From Clostridiales bacterium (GTDB lineage Bacteria > Bacillota > Clostridia > Lachnospirales > Lachnospiraceae): a stretch of DNA of 45,746 nt. Below are positions 15,893-24,629 of this stretch, in pieces. The notes below the pieces were generated by a model. The model saw nothing but the letters and a program-made list of their open reading frames with translations, was not told the origin of the DNA and made no database searches. The position numbers and the translations under genes were made by a program. The stretch covers positions 269,148-314,893 of the forward strand of contig JAMPHY010000001.1 of the NCBI GenBank assembly GCA_023663185.1. Reading direction: 5' to 3'. Position 1 is the stretch's first letter. Each line of letters starts with the position of its first letter.

Positions 15893-15934
15893 TTGTGAGA
15901 ATTTGGAAAAGTATACCTTTTCAAACTCTCACAA
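15893..15934 (+). promoter_or_regulatory. Long hairpin in leader of GH26 gene
   Basis: TTGTGAGAATTTGGAAAAG (15893-15911) pairs with the downstream arm ending TCTCACAA at 15934, leaving a tiny TATA-type loop and one or two mismatches. The stem of about 17 bp sits about 30 bases before the start codon and is not followed by a T-run. It may protect the message, control translation, or be an operator palindrome. Confidence 0.6.
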
Positions 15935-15963
15935 GAACATCTTATGAGAGTGGTAATGGGTTA

Positions 15964-17595
15964 ATGAAGAAAAGCAATATCGAAAGTTGTAAAGATAATA
16001 ATAGAAGATATTCACACAAATCTACCATCTTATCAGCCTTATCATTATTGCTTGCAGCCTCTACGCTGATTACCGCCTGCAGCAGTCAAGGCGCGGGTGC
16101 CGAAGGCGGTTCGGGAACGAATAGCTCAGACGCGGCAGGAAGTTCAGGCGCAGTAGATAGTTCAGGAACTGCAGGCGTCAGCATATCGGAGCAGGCAAAG
16201 GAACCCGTCGTAATCGGAACATGGCAGGCGTCTGAGGCTGAAACTTTAGGAAACGCACAGCTTTCAGAGGGAGCCGACGGTTCGTACATACATAAAATCG
16301 AGCAGGACGGGGACGGATGCGTATTCACGATAGAGATAGCGGAAGAGGGTTTTTATGATTTGAATTTCATAAGCGCGAGCGAGGGCGGACATAAGGAGAA
16401 TTTTGTGTCTGTGGACGGAGAGAGCATGGGCTCGATAGTGAATGAGGATACAGAGTTTACGGACGCAGTTATAAGAAGGATATATATGGAAGCCGGAACT
16501 CATAAGGTGGAACTTACTAAGAGCTGGGGCTGGATACGCATAAGCGCCCTTGAGGTTATGGAATCGCAGGAGATTGATAAGAGCATTTACGAGGTGACGG
16601 CGAAGTTAAGCAACCCTAACGCCTCCGAGGAAACAAAAAGGCTGTACAGTTATCTTCTGGACATATATGGAGAGAAATTCCTTTCAGGGCAGTATTGCGA
16701 TACAGGGCATAACGGTAAGGAGTTTCAGGTGATAAATAAGGCGACCGGAAAGACTCCGGCGGTTCTGGGGCTGGATTTTATAGAATATACGCCTTCACGG
16801 GTGGAAAACGGCAGTATAGGACATTCGACGGATTTTGCGATTAATTTCTGGAACGATGGCGGCATAGTTACATTCTGCTGGCACTGGAATGCACCTTCTA
16901 AATATCTGACAGGTCAGTGGTACAGCGGCTTCTATAAAGAATATACGAATATCGACTTAGCTAAGATAATGAACGGCGAAGATACGGAAGGCTATGACCT
17001 TCTGATGAAAGATATAGACGCGATAGCAGAGCAGCTTCTTATATTAAAGGAAGCAAAAGTGCCTATACTGTGGAGACCGCTTCATGAAGCGAGCGGCGGC
17101 TGGTTCTGGTGGGGGAACGCCGGAGCGGAAGCATATAAGAAATTATACATACTGCTTTATGAGCGATTGACGAATGAGTATGACTTGGACAACTTAATCT
17201 GGGTTTGGAACGGGCAGGACGCAGAGTGGTATCCGGGAGACGAGTATGTGGATATAGTCAGTGAGGACATATATCCGGGAGAGAAAGTCTATACATCTCA
17301 GGTGGATTCATTTTTAAACGCTGCCAATAACTATGGCACAGAGAGAAAGATGGTTCATCTGTCCGAGAACGGTTGTTTATTTGATCCGGAGCTTGCCAAA
17401 AGAGATGGCGCGATGTGGGGAATGTGGTGCACCTGGCAGGGTGAGTTCGTGGCAAAGAATACGGCGATATTTGCCTTAAGCGAGCAATATACAGAAGAAT
17501 ATATGCTTAAAAAAGTATATGAGGACGAGAACGTAATAACATTGGAAGATTTACCGGATCTGACAACTTATGAGATTCGGGAAGAACTAAAATAA
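15964..17595 (+). CDS. Glycoside hydrolase family 26 lipoprotein with CBM35-like module (beta-mannanase-like)
   Basis: This 543-residue exported enzyme probably cleaves beta-1,4-mannan at the cell surface. The lipobox LITAC puts the lipidated cysteine at residue 39, followed by a Ser/Gly linker. Residues about 80-195 resemble a CBM35-like sugar-binding module (AEEGFYDLNFISAS, AGTHKVELT). The catalytic domain covers about 210-540. WRPLHEASGGWFWWG holds the predicted acid/base Glu375, and MVHLSENG the predicted nucleophile Glu468. VTFCWHWNAP is also typical of GH26. ATG 15964 precedes the signal peptide, but its ribosome binding site is weak; the frame opens further upstream at 15874 inside the leader hairpin region, which is less likely. 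Some GH26 members act on other beta-glycans, so mannan is the best guess. Confidence 0.88.
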   Translation: MKKSNIESCKDNNRRYSHKSTILSALSLLLAASTLITACSSQGAGAEGGSGTNSSDAAGSSGAVDSSGTAGVSISEQAKEPVVIGTWQASEAETLGNAQLSEGADGSYIHKIEQDGDGCVFTIEIAEEGFYDLNFISASEGGHKENFVSVDGESMGSIVNEDTEFTDAVIRRIYMEAGTHKVELTKSWGWIRISALEVMESQEIDKSIYEVTAKLSNPNASEETKRLYSYLLDIYGEKFLSGQYCDTGHNGKEFQVINKATGKTPAVLGLDFIEYTPSRVENGSIGHSTDFAINFWNDGGIVTFCWHWNAPSKYLTGQWYSGFYKEYTNIDLAKIMNGEDTEGYDLLMKDIDAIAEQLLILKEAKVPILWRPLHEASGGWFWWGNAGAEAYKKLYILLYERLTNEYDLDNLIWVWNGQDAEWYPGDEYVDIVSEDIYPGEKVYTSQVDSFLNAANNYGTERKMVHLSENGCLFDPELAKRDGAMWGMWCTWQGEFVAKNTAIFALSEQYTEEYMLKKVYEDENVITLEDLPDLTTYEIREELK

Positions 17596-17609
17596 TCAAA
17601 GGGAGAGGT

Positions 17610-20606
17610 ATGAGTATGAAACGGAGGAAAACCGGTAAAAAAGTCATCGCGCTTGTATTAGCCGCTGCTATGGCGCTATCCTTGTCTCCCGCGACAAGCT
17701 TAGAAAGCTATGCAAAGACTGATATGGCGATGGATGACTTTGATGAAATCATCAGCACGTACAATATCGATGATTCCATTCCAAGTTATAAGAATTATAT
17801 GGCGGAATATGGAACCATGAATAGACCGGCTGGGGCGGTAGAGGTGCCCGCGGGCGGATATGTGCGGTATGAGGAAAGCGACATGGAAGCTGTTCCGGAG
17901 GTGTATACCGATTATGAAGGAATGGAAGGAGAAAGCGTTCTGACAAGCGAAGACTCTTTGATTGAGTTTGAAGTAAACGTACCGGAAAGCGGTTTGTATA
18001 ATCTGTCCGTAGTTTATTATCCGGTAGAGGGTAAGAACTCGGATATTCAGAGAAGCGTTTTCGTAGACGGCGTCCTGCCGTTTCAGGAAATGTCGCTGCT
18101 TACATTCCCAAGAATTTGGACTAATTATGTAGTGGACAGTCATCTTGACGATAACGGCGTCAAAATCATGACATGGGAAAAGGATAATCAGGGTAATGAC
18201 GTAAAGCCTACGACTATGGAAGCTCCGGAGTGGCAGAGCAGATATCTGTATGACAGCGACGGTTATATTACCGAGCCGCTTTCTATCTATTTTGAAGCGG
18301 GGCAACATACTATTTCCATGATTTCTTTGAAAGAGCCTATGCTGATAAACAAGCTTGTGTTAAGCAGCGAGGGCGTTATTAATTCATATGAGCAGGTAAA
18401 AACGGCGTGGGATGCGGCGGGAGCGTCTGATACGGCGGATCAACATATAGTTCTGGAAGGCGAATATGCGACCAAGACATCTTCGCAGATGTTATACCCG
18501 CAGCAGGACCAATCTTCGCCTTCGGTTTCACCGGCGAGCGCAAAGGTGCTTCTTAATAATTCCATCGGCGGCAATTCATGGAGACTTGTCGGACAGTGGA
18601 TAGAGTGGGAATTTGATGTAAGCAGTTCAGGCTACTACAATATTTCCCTTTATGATAAACAGAATTTCAGCAGGGGCGTGCATGTTTCGAGGCGTATAAC
18701 CATCGACGGCGAGGTACCGTTTGAAGAAATGTCGGATTATGCGTTTGAGTACGGACAGAGCTGGAGAGAAGATGTGCTTTCAGATGAAAGCGGCGAAGCG
18801 TATAAGTTCTACTTGGAAGCAGGACACCACACTATTCGTATGGAAGCGGTTCTGGGTGAATTTTCCAATATAGTCGGACTGGTAGAGGAATCTATACAGA
18901 AGCTTAACAGCATATATCGTGAAGTTATCAAAGTTACCGGTGTAAGCCCTGATACCTACCGTGATTATCAGATAGAAGCGATACTGCCTAATCTGACGTC
19001 TGAACTTATAGAGGCGAGGGATATTCTTAACGAGGCTCTTGCAGAGCTTGAGCTGGTAGCGGGCAAGAACAGTGATAAAAAGACTGCGCTTCTTACCATG
19101 AGGGATCAGTTGGACGATTTGATTGAGGATAATGAGTACTTCGTTCGTACAATTACTTCCTATAAGATAAACGTTCGGGCGTTGGGAACATGGATTACAC
19201 AGGTAATCAGCCAGCCGCTTCAGGTTGACAGAATTAACGTATATTCACCGGGAGTAAAGATTAAATACAGCAATAGGTCTTTCTTTGCAGGCGCGGGATT
19301 TGAAATACAGAGACTTTTCTATTCGTTTGTAATTGATTACAACAACATCGGAAGTATTTCAGACGATGGAAGCGGCGAGTCGATTACGCTCTGGATTGGT
19401 TCAGGACGTGACCAGGCGAACGTTATTAAGGCGCTTATAGACGACCATTTTACTAATGAGACCGGAATCGGCGTAAACGTACAGCTTGTAGATATGTCTA
19501 CCTTATTAAAAGCGACTCTGGTAGGAGAAGGACCGGACGTGGCTATACAGGTTGCAAATACCAACGGTATCGCGGGCGCGGTTTTGAATACCGGCAACGA
19601 TACGCCTGTTAATTACGGAATAAGAAATGCGGTTCTGGATTTGGGGCAGTTTTCTGATATAGACGAGGTTATGGCGAGGTTCCCGGAGGCAGCGACATTG
19701 CAGTTTACATTTGACGGAGCGACTTACGCGTTGCCGGAGACGATTACTTATCCGGTTATGTTCTATCGTAAGGACATTTTAGCGGAAATCGGTTTGGATA
19801 TACCTGAGACATGGGACGACGTAAAAGTGGCAATGACAGTGCTTGCTAAGAACCAGATGGAATTCGGTATGCTTGCCACAGAGCAGGTATTTGCCTCTTT
19901 GTTGTATCAGAACGGCGGTTCTTACTATACAGAGAACGGAGCAGCGTCTGCACTGGATTCAGATATTGCAGTAAGCACATTTAAAGATTTCTGCGAATAT
20001 TATACGGACTATAAACTGGATAAAGAAACCAGCGTGCAGGAGCGTTTCCGTACAGGCGAATGCCCGATTATCATATCGGATTATACCGATTATAACAACT
20101 TTGCGGTATCCGCACCGGATATTGCGGGATTATGGAGTTTCACGCAGATACCCGGAACTGTGAAAGAGGACGGAAGCATAGACCATTCAGTAGCAAGTAC
20201 GGGACTTGCAAGTATGATTATGGCGGATACAGAGCACCCTGACGCAAGCTGGGAATTTCTTAAATGGTGGACCAGTGCCGAGACGCAGACCATGTACGGA
20301 CGTGAGATGGAAGGTCTGATGGGTTCCGCGGCGAGAGTACCTACCGCCAACTATGAAGCATTCTTGAATATGCCGTGGCCGGTAGACGATTTTGAAGCTC
20401 TTCAGGAATCTATGAAGTGGGTAAAAGGAATACCTCAGGTGCCGGGCGGTTACTATTCATGGCGTAACGTATACAACGCCTTCTACACCGTGGTAACGGA
20501 AACGGATACGGCGATGCCCAGAGAAGAGCTGATGGATAAAGTTGTATACATAAATGCGGAAATTGATTATAAGCGTGAAGAGCTTGGACTTGACACCGGA
20601 AAATAG
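17610..20606 (+). CDS. Large solute-binding protein with N-terminal lectin-like modules
   Basis: This 998-residue secreted protein has a Sec signal (VIALVLAAAMALSLSP) with likely cleavage after SYA and no lipobox. Two beta-sandwich modules of galactose-binding type occupy about residues 75-255 and 275-435, each showing SGLYNLSV/SGYYNISL and a FEAGQHTI/LEAGHHTI turn. A helical linker follows (about 440-560). From about residue 585 a family 1 extracellular solute-binding domain begins (SITLWIGSGRDQANVIK ... PDVAIQVANTNG ... YALPETITYPVMFYRKDIL). How it attaches to the cell without a lipid anchor is unclear. It precedes two permease genes and probably feeds them. ATG 17610 and ATG 17616 are both possible starts; the second has better spacing from GGAGAGG. 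Confidence 0.85.
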   Translation: MSMKRRKTGKKVIALVLAAAMALSLSPATSLESYAKTDMAMDDFDEIISTYNIDDSIPSYKNYMAEYGTMNRPAGAVEVPAGGYVRYEESDMEAVPEVYTDYEGMEGESVLTSEDSLIEFEVNVPESGLYNLSVVYYPVEGKNSDIQRSVFVDGVLPFQEMSLLTFPRIWTNYVVDSHLDDNGVKIMTWEKDNQGNDVKPTTMEAPEWQSRYLYDSDGYITEPLSIYFEAGQHTISMISLKEPMLINKLVLSSEGVINSYEQVKTAWDAAGASDTADQHIVLEGEYATKTSSQMLYPQQDQSSPSVSPASAKVLLNNSIGGNSWRLVGQWIEWEFDVSSSGYYNISLYDKQNFSRGVHVSRRITIDGEVPFEEMSDYAFEYGQSWREDVLSDESGEAYKFYLEAGHHTIRMEAVLGEFSNIVGLVEESIQKLNSIYREVIKVTGVSPDTYRDYQIEAILPNLTSELIEARDILNEALAELELVAGKNSDKKTALLTMRDQLDDLIEDNEYFVRTITSYKINVRALGTWITQVISQPLQVDRINVYSPGVKIKYSNRSFFAGAGFEIQRLFYSFVIDYNNIGSISDDGSGESITLWIGSGRDQANVIKALIDDHFTNETGIGVNVQLVDMSTLLKATLVGEGPDVAIQVANTNGIAGAVLNTGNDTPVNYGIRNAVLDLGQFSDIDEVMARFPEAATLQFTFDGATYALPETITYPVMFYRKDILAEIGLDIPETWDDVKVAMTVLAKNQMEFGMLATEQVFASLLYQNGGSYYTENGAASALDSDIAVSTFKDFCEYYTDYKLDKETSVQERFRTGECPIIISDYTDYNNFAVSAPDIAGLWSFTQIPGTVKEDGSIDHSVASTGLASMIMADTEHPDASWEFLKWWTSAETQTMYGREMEGLMGSAARVPTANYEAFLNMPWPVDDFEALQESMKWVKGIPQVPGGYYSWRNVYNAFYTVVTETDTAMPREELMDKVVYINAEIDYKREELGLDTGK

Positions 20607-20630
20607 TGAGAAAGGGGCAGAGATATAAAA

Positions 20631-21590
20631 ATGGCAGAAAATGGTAATACCTCTGAGGTAAAAATATCGCAGGAAGCGCTGGATATAGCTAAGAAACAAG
20701 CGACTCTTGGATATCAAATTAAAAGAAACAAAGCATCTTATATGCTGCTTGCACCTTATTTTATAATGTTTTTCTTCTTTACGGTACTTCCGGTTGTAAT
20801 GAGCGTTGCGTTCAGCTTCACCTATTATAATATGCTGGAAATGCCTGAGTTTATAGGGTGGAAGAACTACATAAAGCTGTTTTTGGAAGATGATATCTTC
20901 TTAAAGGCTTTAAAGAATACTATGATACTTGCGGTTATAACGGGACCAATAAGCTATTTCCTGTGTCTGTTATTTGCATGGATTATCAATGAATTTAAAG
21001 GTTGGCTGCGTGCTTTCCTTACACTGATTTTCTATGCGCCGAGTATCTGCGGTAACGCATATGTGGTATGGAACCTGATTCTTTCAGGCGACAGATACGG
21101 ATACTTAAATGGTATCCTGCTTAAGCTTGGAATACTGGACGAAGCAGTAATTTGGATGAAAACCGAAAAGTATGTTCTTCCTTTCCTGATAATCGTTCAG
21201 TTATGGCTGAGTTTGGGAACAGGCTTCCTTTCGTTCATAGCAGGTCTGCAGACGGTTGACAATTCATTATATGAGGCGGCGGCATTGGACGGCGTTAAGA
21301 ATCGCTGGCAGGAGCTGTGGTATGTAACGCTTCCGGCGATGAAGCCGCAGTTGATGTTCGGTGCGGTTATGCAGATTACGCAGGCGTTTGCTATTGCAGA
21401 CGTATCCATACAGCTTGCCGGTAACCCTTCCGTCAACTATTCGGGCGCGACGGTAGTAACTCACCTTATGGATTATGGTACGGTGCGTTTTGAAATGGGT
21501 TACGCCTCAGCGATTGCGACGGTGCTGTTCTTATTGATGGTAGGCAGTAACCTGATAGTACAGAGATTGTTAAGGAGGGTGGGAGAATAA
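20631..21590 (+). CDS. Sugar ABC importer permease (MalF-type), first importer
   Basis: This 319-residue permease has six predicted spans after a cytoplasmic N terminus of about 35 residues. The ATPase-docking EAA loop reads YEAAALDGVKNRWQELWYVTLP, which defines the family. APYFIMFFFFTVLPVVMS is the first span. It is the first of a permease pair and overlaps the next gene by one base. Together with the large binding protein upstream it likely forms an oligosaccharide importer. No ATPase gene is present in this operon. Confidence 0.92.
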   Translation: MAENGNTSEVKISQEALDIAKKQATLGYQIKRNKASYMLLAPYFIMFFFFTVLPVVMSVAFSFTYYNMLEMPEFIGWKNYIKLFLEDDIFLKALKNTMILAVITGPISYFLCLLFAWIINEFKGWLRAFLTLIFYAPSICGNAYVVWNLILSGDRYGYLNGILLKLGILDEAVIWMKTEKYVLPFLIIVQLWLSLGTGFLSFIAGLQTVDNSLYEAAALDGVKNRWQELWYVTLPAMKPQLMFGAVMQITQAFAIADVSIQLAGNPSVNYSGATVVTHLMDYGTVRFEMGYASAIATVLFLLMVGSNLIVQRLLRRVGE

Positions 21591-22492
21591 TGAGCAAACA
21601 AAAAGATTATTTGAAACCCTATAAAAAGAGGCGTTTTTTCAAGCCTAAGCAAAAGAAACTGAATCGTTCAATGGCGGGCAATACGCTGCTGTTTGTGATA
21701 ATGGCATTCTGCGGAGTGGCAATGGTGCTTCCGCTTGTCATGGTAATCAACAACTGCTTAAAGCCGCTTGATGAATTGTATCAGTTCCCGCCTAAGATTT
21801 TTGTAAGAAATCCTACTTTGGAGAACTTCTCAGATTTGTTTACGATGATGAGCGATTCGTGGGTGCCTTTCTCAAGGTACATACTGAATACCATCATAAT
21901 TACGGGCGGCGGCATGGTAGGCCACGTTATTATAGCTTCAATGGCGGCGTATCCGCTTGCAAAGCACAGATTTCCGGGTAAAAATATTCTGTTTCAGATG
22001 GTAGTCCTTTCCATGATGTTCCACTGGACAGTTACCCAGACGCCGCAGTACATGATTATTTCATGGCTGCATATTAATAATAGTTATTGGGCGCTTATCC
22101 TACCGGCATGTTCATTCGGTATGGGGCTTTACCTGATGAAGCAGTTTATGGAGCAGCTTCCGGATTCCCTGATGGAGTCCGCAAGGTTGGATGGTGCAAG
22201 CGAATGGCAGATTTTCTGGAAAATAGTAATGCCTAACGTTAAGCCGGCATGGTTGACGCTTGCTATATTCCAGTTCCAGCAGATGTGGGGCAATACAGGA
22301 AGCACTTTCCTTCGGGACGAAGAATTGAAACCGCTGCAGTATTCATTACAGCAGATAGCGGCAGGCGGTACGGCGAGAGCAGGAGCTGCGGCAGCGGTAA
22401 CGTTCATTATTGCGGCAGTGCCGATAAGCTTCTTCCTGATTTGTCAGAGAAACGTATTGGAAACCATGGCATCGTCAGGAATGAAAGATTAA
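21590..22492 (+). CDS. Sugar ABC importer permease (MalG-type), first importer
   Basis: This 300-residue partner permease of the CUT1 class has a basic N terminus (KPYKKRRFFKPKQKK), then about six spans. Its EAA loop reads ESARLDGASEWQIFWKIVMP. The start codon overlaps the previous stop in TAATG, with GGGTGGGAG just upstream, so translation is coupled. The N-terminal lysine/arginine richness fits the positive-inside rule. Confidence 0.92.
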   Translation: MSKQKDYLKPYKKRRFFKPKQKKLNRSMAGNTLLFVIMAFCGVAMVLPLVMVINNCLKPLDELYQFPPKIFVRNPTLENFSDLFTMMSDSWVPFSRYILNTIIITGGGMVGHVIIASMAAYPLAKHRFPGKNILFQMVVLSMMFHWTVTQTPQYMIISWLHINNSYWALILPACSFGMGLYLMKQFMEQLPDSLMESARLDGASEWQIFWKIVMPNVKPAWLTLAIFQFQQMWGNTGSTFLRDEELKPLQYSLQQIAAGGTARAGAAAAVTFIIAAVPISFFLICQRNVLETMASSGMKD

Positions 22493-22506
22493 CGGGAGGG
22501 AGAGAG

Positions 22507-23994
22507 ATGAAAAAATTCATTCAACTACGAAAAATTACAGCTCTCTGCATGGCAGTTTTTGTATTGGCGCTTATGGCAGGAGAAAACGTATATGCTACTT
22601 CTCTTCCGTATGATACATACAACTACGACTATCGGGAATATATCCACTTCACTCCGGCGCCATATATTCCTGCCGGAACGATAAGTGGTGATAACTTTAC
22701 ATGGAATGGAGAGCCGCTCGGTAAGTTTGTGTCTCCGCAGGATTTATGTCAGGCAGACGACGGCAACATTTATGTAGCGGATACAGGTAATAACCGTATC
22801 GTTGTACTGGACAATGATATGAAAGAAGTGGTAAACGTCATCACTACTTTTGATAATGAAGGCACTGAGGACACGTTTAAACAGCCCTACGGCGTATGTG
22901 TGTCGGAAAGTGGACAGATTTATATCGCTGATTCACAGAACAACCGCGTGGTAGTCTTAAATAAAGACGGAAGCCTCGCAAAAATAGTGGCGAATCCGCA
23001 GTCGGAGAGCTTGGAGGACGGTTATATATTTGTACCTTTAAAGATTGCGGTAGACTACGCGGACAGAATATATGTCATCGCACAGAATATGTTCGAGGGC
23101 ATCATGGTATTTGAGAGCAACGGCAACTTCTCTAGTTTCTTCGGAACGATTGAAGTACAGATTAGTCTGTGGGAGAAATTTTGGAAGAGGCTTGCAACTA
23201 AAGAGGAACGTTCAAAACAGTTGTTATTTATTCCTACTGAGTTCACGGGAATCGATGTAGATCCGGAAGGCTTCATATATTCTTCCAATATTGATCCGAC
23301 CGGAGTACAGGGCGTAAGACGTCTTAATCCCAGAGGTGAGGATGTAATTAAGAAAGGCGAGAACGGCAATGTAGGCGGAGACCTTCAGATAGACGGAAAC
23401 ACTGATTATGCGGGACCATCACAGCTTACGGACGTGGTCTATCGGCAGAACGGCATATATTCATGTCTCGACCGTAAGAGAGGTCGTATATTTACCTACG
23501 ACCATGAAGGAAACCTTCTGTATATCTTCGGTGGTCTGGGCACGCAGGAAGGAACCTTCCAGATGCCTGTAGCAGTTGATGATATCGGCGGCAGGCTGGT
23601 AGTGCTTGACGCAACCGCGGGTACAATCATTTCCTTTGAAGAGACCGAATACGGCAGATTGATAAATGAAGCGGTATCGCTGCGGTTCGACGGCGACGAA
23701 GCCGAGGCGGTAGATTTATGGAGCAGGGTGCTTGAGCTTGATGAGAACAATGAGCTTGCGAATACCGGTATCGGTAAAGCTTATCTGACAGCCGGCGATT
23801 ATGTGCAGGCGATGAAATATCTGGAGCTTGGCATGAACCGCGACTATTACTCAGTAGCATACAGACGTTATCGTAACGGAATGTTGACAGAAAACGCTAG
23901 TTATTTTTTGACGGGCGCGGCGGTGCTGATAGTTGCCTATCTTGTAATAAAGAATGTAAGAAAGAAAAAGAAAGGGGGAGCAGAGAATGAGTAA
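22507..23994 (+). CDS. Secreted NHL-repeat protein with TPR segment and C-terminal membrane anchor
   Basis: This 495-residue protein has a signal peptide (likely cleavage after VYA, residue about 32), NHL beta-propeller repeats (for example GNIYVADTGNNRIVVLD and GQIYIADSQNNRVVVLN at about residues 85-150), more blades to about residue 380, a tetratricopeptide-like helix pair at about 395-450, and a C-terminal span near 466-486 followed by a lysine-rich stop-transfer tail. It is thus an outside-facing propeller held in the membrane. ATG 22507 follows GGGAGGGAG closely; the longer frame runs inside the permease gene. Its role with the importers is unknown: it may scaffold binding proteins or sense glycan. 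Confidence 0.86.
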   Translation: MKKFIQLRKITALCMAVFVLALMAGENVYATSLPYDTYNYDYREYIHFTPAPYIPAGTISGDNFTWNGEPLGKFVSPQDLCQADDGNIYVADTGNNRIVVLDNDMKEVVNVITTFDNEGTEDTFKQPYGVCVSESGQIYIADSQNNRVVVLNKDGSLAKIVANPQSESLEDGYIFVPLKIAVDYADRIYVIAQNMFEGIMVFESNGNFSSFFGTIEVQISLWEKFWKRLATKEERSKQLLFIPTEFTGIDVDPEGFIYSSNIDPTGVQGVRRLNPRGEDVIKKGENGNVGGDLQIDGNTDYAGPSQLTDVVYRQNGIYSCLDRKRGRIFTYDHEGNLLYIFGGLGTQEGTFQMPVAVDDIGGRLVVLDATAGTIISFEETEYGRLINEAVSLRFDGDEAEAVDLWSRVLELDENNELANTGIGKAYLTAGDYVQAMKYLELGMNRDYYSVAYRRYRNGMLTENASYFLTGAAVLIVAYLVIKNVRKKKKGGAENE

Positions 23995-24619
23995 ATATTT
24001 TTCTAAGGAAAAGTGGCAATACATGTTCTATACCATATCTCACCCCATGGACGGCTATTACTGGATACGCCATGCGGAGAGAGGAAGCGTACCCCTTGCG
24101 ATATTGATGGTAATTATCTTTTCTATTTGCTTTACGGCGAATAGGCTGCTAGCAAGCTTTGTAGTCAATGATTTGGATCCGAGGTCGGTTGACAGTTTGT
24201 ATGAGCTTTCGGGCGTACTTGCCTTTTATCTGCTTATCTGTGTCGGCAACTGGTCCATAACCTGCCTGCTTAACGGTGAAGGAAGGCTTAAGGATATCGC
24301 AATAGCTGTAGGATACGCCACAGTACCGATGAGTGTGGTGCTTGCCGCGGCGACTCTAATCAGTCAGGTAATCGCTGATGATGAGGAAGCGTTCTATACG
24401 CTGCTTTTAGTCGTGGGGATAGCATACGGGCTGATTATGATGTTGATAGGAATTATGCAGGTTCATAATTATACGCTTGGCAAGACGCTTTTAACACTGT
24501 TTTTAACCATTGTTGCAATGTTGATTATTGTATTTCTGCTGCTGCTTCTGAGCAACCTGCTTGGCATGGTATTCAATTTCTTCAGAAGCATATATACAGA
24601 GATTATATTCAGGACATAG
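23987..24619 (+). CDS. Yip1-family integral membrane protein
   Basis: This 210-residue membrane protein of the Yip1 domain type has about five spans. The motif SHPMDGYYWIRHAERGS before the first span and GYATVPMSVVLAAA in the core are typical of the bacterial Yip1 families. It overlaps the NHL gene by eight bases, so the two are likely coupled and may form a complex. Bacterial Yip1 proteins have no established function. GGGGGAG lies six bases before the start. Confidence 0.8.
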   Translation: MSKYFSKEKWQYMFYTISHPMDGYYWIRHAERGSVPLAILMVIIFSICFTANRLLASFVVNDLDPRSVDSLYELSGVLAFYLLICVGNWSITCLLNGEGRLKDIAIAVGYATVPMSVVLAAATLISQVIADDEEAFYTLLLVVGIAYGLIMMLIGIMQVHNYTLGKTLLTLFLTIVAMLIIVFLLLLLSNLLGMVFNFFRSIYTEIIFRT

Positions 24620-24629
24620 GAGGCGGAGC

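Noticed and set aside
17700-18308. 202-codon minus-strand frame within the large binding protein gene
   Set aside because: Opposite a convincing gene; composition is that of an antisense shadow.
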